This document shows, piece by piece, positions 60,169 to 64,000 of a stretch of 64,000 bases of DNA; positions within the stretch are counted from its first letter, which is position 1, and the number at the start of each line of letters is the position of its first letter. The notes below the pieces were generated by a model, which was not told where the DNA came from, did no database searches, and worked only from the letters and a program-made list of their open reading frames with translations. Made by a program: the position numbers and the translations under genes. Origin of the DNA: JAMXLO01 sp963812505 (GTDB lineage: Bacteria > Pseudomonadota > Alphaproteobacteria > Acetobacterales > Acetobacteraceae); assembly GCA_963812505.1 (NCBI GenBank), contig CAWEVM010000016.1:1-64000 (forward strand), in the 5' to 3' direction.

Positions 60169-61141
60169 ACCTGGACGAAACTGTTGGCGTTGAAGGCCCA
60201 GGGCGTTGCACTGTTGGTGGTGATCGAGCCCAACAACGTGCCTCCACCCGAGAATGATCCATTGCTGCTGTAAAACAAGCTGCCGGTATCCTGCTGGTAG
60301 ACAAAGGCACCCTTGCCACCGTTGGCAAGGGTGCAGGAGAGACGTGCCGCGGCGTTCGCAACGTCAGCCAGGTCGTGATTGAGCAGGAGTGCAGCACCGC
60401 CGAGGTTGTAAGAGTTACTCGCCAGGGTGCTGCTGCCTGTTGTATCGAGCGCGATCGTGTCGCCTTTCGCCGCGTTGAAGTTCATCACCGTAGTGGTGTT
60501 TCCGGAACTGTTCTGGTCGAACACGAACCGATCGGCAGCACTGTTGCCGGTGATGAAGTTCATGCCGCCCCCGCCGATTACGGTGGCCGCCACGCTGCCT
60601 TGCAGCACGATGGTGTCGTTGCCGCTGCCGCCATGCACAGTTTCTGTGTTTGCGACCGTCACGCTGTTGGTGAAGTTGGCCAAAGTCAGAGTGTCATTGC
60701 CAGTACCGAGATCCACGGAGCCGTTCACCAGGCTGCCCCCGAAGGTGACGGAATCGGAACCCGTCCCACCGATCAGGGTAGCGACATCGCTGACTGTGCC
60801 GGCGTTTCCCGTGTTGGCGAGGGTGAGCTTGTTGCTGCCGGCACCGAGATCAACGGACATTGCATTGCCCAACGCACTGCTCAACGTGACGGTGTCGTTG
60901 CCGGTGCCGCCGATGATGGTCTCGACATTGGCGACAGTGACATTGTTGGTGGCGTTTGCGAGGGTCAGCCGATCGCTGCCGGCGCCGAGATCGATACTGC
61001 CACCAGCGAGTGCCGTGCCCAGCGTGATGGCGTCGTTGCCGGCGCCGCCAATCAGGGTACTGACGTTGCTGACGGTTCCGGTGTTGACGCCGGCCGTCAG
61101 GGTCAGCTTGTTGCTGCCCGCTCCGAGGTCCACCGATGTAG
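60165..61141 (-). pseudogene. C-terminal fragment of an RTX-like repeat protein, N-terminus lost
   Basis: A coding stretch of about 325 residues containing four tandem units of about 47 residues built on (S)VDLGAGSNKLTLAN... and TLIGGTGNDxVTL, resembling haemolysin-type calcium-binding nonapeptides (GGxGNDxxx). After the repeats comes a C-terminal region (ADRFVFDQNSSGNTTTVMNF) typical of type I-secreted proteins, ending NANSFVQV. At about 61141 the repeat is cut off in mid-unit. The only upstream start is a TTG at 61157 with no ribosome site, so the N-terminus has been removed. It is convergent with the cupredoxin gene, overlapping by 4 bp. Confidence 0.7.
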
Positions 61142-61291
61142 CATGTCTAGAACGCAAGCACTAAGTTATTGAAAAGACTGTCAATCCGATGTTGGATGGC
61201 CTTAGACGGCAACCCGAGGACGCCAACGAGCCGAACTGACGTGGCTGGGCGGCCATCTCGCGCCGCACCTGACAAATGCGCATTACCCGCA
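61142..61291. other. Junction region after the truncated RTX-like gene
   Basis: The repeat-protein sequence stops abruptly and less GC-rich DNA begins (TTATTGAAAAGACTGTC). A minus-strand frame reading GRPATSVRLVGVLGL and RIDSLFNN is protein-like but unassigned. No tRNA or clear attachment repeat was recognised. Confidence 0.4.
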
Positions 61292-61732
61292 TCACGCCTC
61301 GATAACCGCCTCGTGCAGTCCATTTGCATCAAGGTGCGCACGACAGTCGAAGCTGCTTGCCATCATCACGGCGCAGTAGCCATTTGCTTCGGCGTCATCC
61401 TCGCCACCATCGAACGCGATGATCTTGTAATCGTCGCACGCAACCCCCGCGAGAAAGCTTCGCATCTCCTCCAGCACCTTTTGGCGCGATAAGAGATCCC
61501 ACGGTGAGTTACCCAAGGTCGATGGGATGCAGATGCGACCGATGCCGGGATGATCTTTACGCAGGTCGCGGATGATTGCGCGCAGAACGCTCGGCACCCG
61601 CCTCGCGTCGAAGCCCACATACTGCGCCTCGACCTCGCGGACGCCAGTGAGCATGGCAGCCGCGACCGCGAATGCCTTGCCGTCCCGACTCTGAGCACGG
61701 CAACGCGCGCACCTGATGATTTCGACCTTCAT
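61292..61732 (-). CDS. Hypothetical protein
   Basis: A 146-residue protein of unknown family, start ATG 61732 (MKVEIIRCARCRAQSRDG). The N-terminal CARC pair could be half of a zinc site; no second pair is nearby. The chain is alternating alpha/beta with VLRAIIRDLRKDHPGIGRIC and YKIIAFDGGEDDAEANGYC. There is no strong ribosome site. It lies in the presumed island 61.15-63.7 kb. Confidence 0.5.
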   Translation of the reverse strand: MKVEIIRCARCRAQSRDGKAFAVAAAMLTGVREVEAQYVGFDARRVPSVLRAIIRDLRKDHPGIGRICIPSTLGNSPWDLLSRQKVLEEMRSFLAGVACDDYKIIAFDGGEDDAEANGYCAVMMASSFDCRAHLDANGLHEAVIEA

Positions 61733-61798
61733 GGAATTATGCAGCGAGCTTGACCTATGTCACCCATCCCCCACATGAGCATCGTTAGTTACTATCAC

Positions 61799-62025
61799 CG
61801 ACTGCATTTAAGAGATCCCCAGCAGTCCCATCCCTCGCCTGGATCATCGCAACCTACTACCACCGACCGGAAGGCCAGCGGAAGATCAGGCCCGCCAAAC
61901 CGTTCCCCCTCAGTCGCATTGTCGATGCCATCTGCCCCGTGTTGGAAGGTGGGGCGCTCGTCCTGCCCCGATGCGATACCGCGGCGATGCACTTGCACCC
62001 GTCGAGATGGTCACCGTGCCGCTAA
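61799..62025 (+). other. Possible gene remnant without start codon
   Basis: An open stretch ending at TAA 62023-62025 reads IIATYYHRPEGQRKIRPAKP and PLSRIVDAICPVLEGG with protein-like composition, but there is no start codon with a ribosome site before its core. It could be a fragment, or chance. Confidence 0.2.
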
Positions 62026-62062
62026 TCAAAGCTAAATACCCCACAACAAGGAGGACAACGCT

Positions 62063-62410
62063 GTGAATACATTCGACGAGCAGGACGACTTAATCTCTGA
62101 CGATAGAATCGACGCACAGCGCGGCGTCATCAGGCAATCGCTCAACGAAATCGCCAACGACATCGGGATGGCAATGCGCGATGTCGGCCTGACTTTCCCA
62201 GTCTACATGACCGTTCGGAACTCAGGGGACGCGCTCGTGACGATTGCGACGACGCTCGATCCATCAAGTGCTGACTGGCAGCAGGCATCGGAAATCGTCT
62301 GTCGAATTATAGAAGAGAAGGTCGGCTGCGGTCGGTTGCGTGGGCAAGAACTGCCTTGCGCTATTGCGAACGCCGGGGCCATAAATGCCGCCGATGTGAC
62401 GGCCAACTAG
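62063..62410 (+). CDS. Hypothetical protein
   Basis: A 115-residue acidic protein beginning at GTG 62063, chosen because AAGGAGG (62048-62054) lies eight bases upstream. It reads NTFDEQDDLISDDRIDAQRG, then SLNEIANDIGMAMRDVGLTF and SEIVCRIIEEKVGCGRLRG. No known domain or membrane segment was recognised. Strong initiation signals make it a real gene despite the lack of a name. Confidence 0.6.
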   Translation: MNTFDEQDDLISDDRIDAQRGVIRQSLNEIANDIGMAMRDVGLTFPVYMTVRNSGDALVTIATTLDPSSADWQQASEIVCRIIEEKVGCGRLRGQELPCAIANAGAINAADVTAN

Positions 62411-62662
62411 TTAGGTCTTGCGGCGCCAGCCCGAGTGAAGTGTGGCTTTTCGAGCTTCCGGCAGATTTCATACCACCATTTGCGTGATTCCGCCGCAGGT
62501 CCGTATCGCTCAATATGTGCTTTGTTGATGGCTTAGCGATCTCAAAGTAGCGCATGGTGTTATTCTCTCTTGATGATTTGGGCCGATGACCAGGTGAAGT
62601 CCGCTCGCCATCCGTCGCTGGTGTACAGAGCGTTCCCGCTCCAGCGACGCCGGACTGAAGCC
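62411..62662. other. Intergenic, nothing recognised
   Basis: About 250 bp with no convincing frame; the surroundings are less GC-rich than the main chromosome. Confidence 0.4.
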
Positions 62663-62908
62663 TTAGTGGGTCTTGTTGCGACGCATGTCGCGCATCAGGT
62701 TCACCTTGAGCCTCACATCGTCCGTAAGCTGCTTGAGCATTTTGCGCGGGTTGTCCTGGTCGATCAGCAGGTTGGCGATGAATGACGTGAGCGTTTGCCA
62801 ATCGCTATAGCCTTGCGCTTTGACTTGCTCCAAGGTCTTGATCATGTCGAAGATGACATTGCGCTCGTATGCTGCTTGCTCTTCGGGGATTGGTCGGAGG
62901 ATTGGCAT
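62663..62908 (-). CDS. Small hypothetical protein
   Basis: An 81-residue helical protein starting at ATG 62908 (MPILRPIPEEQAAYERNVIF). It continues IKTLEQVKAQGYSDWQTLTS, then NPRKMLKQLTDDVRLKVNLM, and ends in a basic tail. Charged amphipathic helices suggest a small accessory or regulatory protein; no family recognised. Confidence 0.55.
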   Translation of the reverse strand: MPILRPIPEEQAAYERNVIFDMIKTLEQVKAQGYSDWQTLTSFIANLLIDQDNPRKMLKQLTDDVRLKVNLMRDMRRNKTH

Positions 62909-63024
62909 CGACTATTTATCACGGCTGGCCTCACCATCGCATTTCGACATCCATTACGATTCCGATTGACAGATCTAAATTCCGTGAGAATCTAACCGCC
63001 GAGGCAACTAAACGAAGAGGCAAC

Positions 63025-63168
63025 ATGAAGACTTATAAAGCCTTTGCCACTCTCCCCAATATCGGTCAGACGCCCGTTACCGTTGAGGCCCGCAGCACCT
63101 ACGAGGCTAAGGCAAAACTCGAAGCCATCTACGGCGTGGGCAATGTTACGAACCCTTACGAGGTTTAG
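63025..63168 (+). CDS. Very small protein, phage-like type
   Basis: A 47-residue protein at ATG 63025 after AAGAGG. MKTYKAFATLPNIGQTPVTV is followed by EARSTYEAKAKLEAIYG. The pattern of a beta strand pair and a YEAKxKxE helix resembles tiny proteins seen in marine phages, which supports a phage or island origin; this is a resemblance only. Confidence 0.5.
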   Translation: MKTYKAFATLPNIGQTPVTVEARSTYEAKAKLEAIYGVGNVTNPYEV

Positions 63169-63698
63169 GTAGGCCCTGCCGGACCCTCACCTCCAACCGG
63201 TCGCGGGTTTCGACGTCTCCTTCCGGCTTCACCTTGCATCAATGTACCGAAGACGACGACGCACCACATTGCGCGACACAGGCCCCTGATGTCGGCACTA
63301 TGCATATTATGATCTAGGCCCCGTTGGGGCTCCTACTTGTCTCAAGCTGCGCCGAGCAGCGACCTGTCCAACCCACAACGCCAGCCACAGTCTCAACGGC
63401 ACCGGCCGCCATCTCGCGCGAGGTTACTCGGCTTCGTGCTGCTCTGCTTAGGAAAGGGCTGCATTCGGATATCCGCGGCGCGGGACGATCCTGAGGCTTG
63501 AGCCGGTTTATCTGTCGGAGCGCCAGCCAACGCCCCTGGCGGTTAACGCCCTGGTTATCATCGATTCGTCGCATGCTCGTTGTGGGACGAGTCAATGGTC
63601 GCCAGAGGTTAATTGCGACAAAGCCTGCACAAATTATCCTTGCACTCTGGTCACAGCCGTGATTCCGTCCCGCATCAAACATCATAGCGAGTCGCGAG
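63169..63698. other. Intergenic, promoter side of HU gene
   Basis: 530 bp with no convincing gene; a minus-strand frame over 63314-63739 overlaps the HU start and lacks protein-like composition. The last 100 bp, containing AATTATCC and less G+C, should hold the HU promoter. Confidence 0.4.
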
Positions 63699-63991
63699 AT
63701 GGCAGAAAGCGGAGCCTCGACCGTCATGCTGAAGGGCATTTTCGAGCAGCTTGCAGAAGGGCATGACTTACCTAAGAAGCTGGCTCACGATTTGCTCACT
63801 GGAATGGTTGAGAGCGTGACACGCCACCTCAAGCAAGGGGACCGCATCCGAATGGGTGGCCTTGGAACGCTTGAGGTTCGCATGCGTGAGGCGCGCCAGG
63901 GCGCAATCCGGCCACCGGAGAGACGATGCAGATCGCAGCCAGCAAGAAGGTTGCGTTCCGACCCGCGAAGGAACTGAAAGAAGCGGTCTGA
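63699..63991 (+). pseudogene. HU-family DNA-binding protein, one frameshift near the 3' end
   Basis: A histone-like HU/IHF-family protein of about 97 residues. It starts MAESGASTVMLKGIFEQLAE, with HDLPKKLAHDLLTGMVESV and KQGDRIRMGGLGTLEVRM. A one-base deletion near 63896-63902 breaks the reading in the DNA-binding arm; in the next frame the expected end appears (NPATGETMQIAASKKVAFRP, ending AKELKEAV) with TGA at 63989-63991. The arm with the conserved Pro-containing RNPxTGE is present, so a single correction restores a normal HU. Confidence 0.8.
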
Positions 63992-64000
63992 GCTACTGGC

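Noticed and set aside
61142..61300. Search for a tRNA or integrase att site at the island edge
   Set aside because: No cloverleaf, no integrase gene and no direct repeat with the HU side could be found by eye.
63314..63739. Minus-strand frame upstream of the HU gene
   Set aside because: It overlaps the HU start, has no ribosome site and no protein-like pattern.

Overview
The window reads as a high-GC alphaproteobacterial chromosome segment, most likely from the Rhodospirillales/Acetobacteraceae. This rests on the mitofilin-like/HemY pair at the left edge, the wealth of branched-chain-amide and sugar ABC importers, the stand-alone receiver proteins and the short GC-rich palindromes between genes. 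The assignment is inference; no rRNA or tRNA gene was recognised and no CRISPR array is present.

Layout. 0-7.5 kb is housekeeping with several disrupted genes: a mitofilin-like remnant, hemY, an M23 peptidase-like protein, an XRE/enolase fusion ORF, a beta-propeller lactonase, two tandem receivers, rlmB and a MhpD-type hydratase. 7.7-11.2 kb is an accessory patch: a truncated luciferase-like monooxygenase, then a frameshifted, lower-GC gene for a large putative two-nuclease protein (endonuclease-like N-terminus plus PIN-like C-terminus) bracketed by inverted repeats of about 205 bp. 11.2-23.5 kb carries an MFS carrier, a complete Liv-type ABC importer and, convergent with it, an alpha/beta hydrolase-amidase-hydantoinase-COG0523 GTPase set, which together look like uptake and hydrolysis of a cyclic ureide or amide. 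23.7-32.8 kb holds a flavin monooxygenase, an SH3 protein, a methyltransferase, MoeB/DsrE, queC with a Rap1a-family secreted protein, a receiver and a sugar ABC importer.

32.8-34 kb contains a GxxExxY nuclease gene whose upstream side is filled by three copies of a 200-250 bp unit with near-perfect 53-nt stems. 34-45.9 kb is catabolic: SDR, 2-hydroxyacid dehydrogenase, CMD protein, FMN reductase, then a minus-strand run (cupin, DUF35, SCP-x-like thiolase, family III CoA-transferase, 6PGDH-like enzyme, Fe-alcohol dehydrogenase), with hybrid histidine kinases on either side. An IS1111-type element of the IS110 family sits at 45.9-47.25 kb, next to a REP-like palindrome.

50-60 kb holds a quinone oxidoreductase, NnrS, two 2-hydroxyacid dehydrogenases, an ECF sigma/anti-sigma pair, a frameshifted drug-efflux carrier, an orphan substrate-binding protein, and a Tat-type metallophosphoesterase with a cupredoxin. 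The ECF operon and the phosphoesterase-cupredoxin operon share the same promoter pattern (GGGAATAA, 14 nt, CGGTA), which predicts a small envelope-stress regulon. At about 61.14 kb a repeat-rich RTX-like gene is cut off, and the DNA to 63.7 kb holds small unrecognised genes before a frameshifted HU gene at the right edge.

Nine apparent frameshifts lie in 0-11 kb and 55-64 kb, and none was seen between. They may be sequencing errors or real decay; both readings are kept open.
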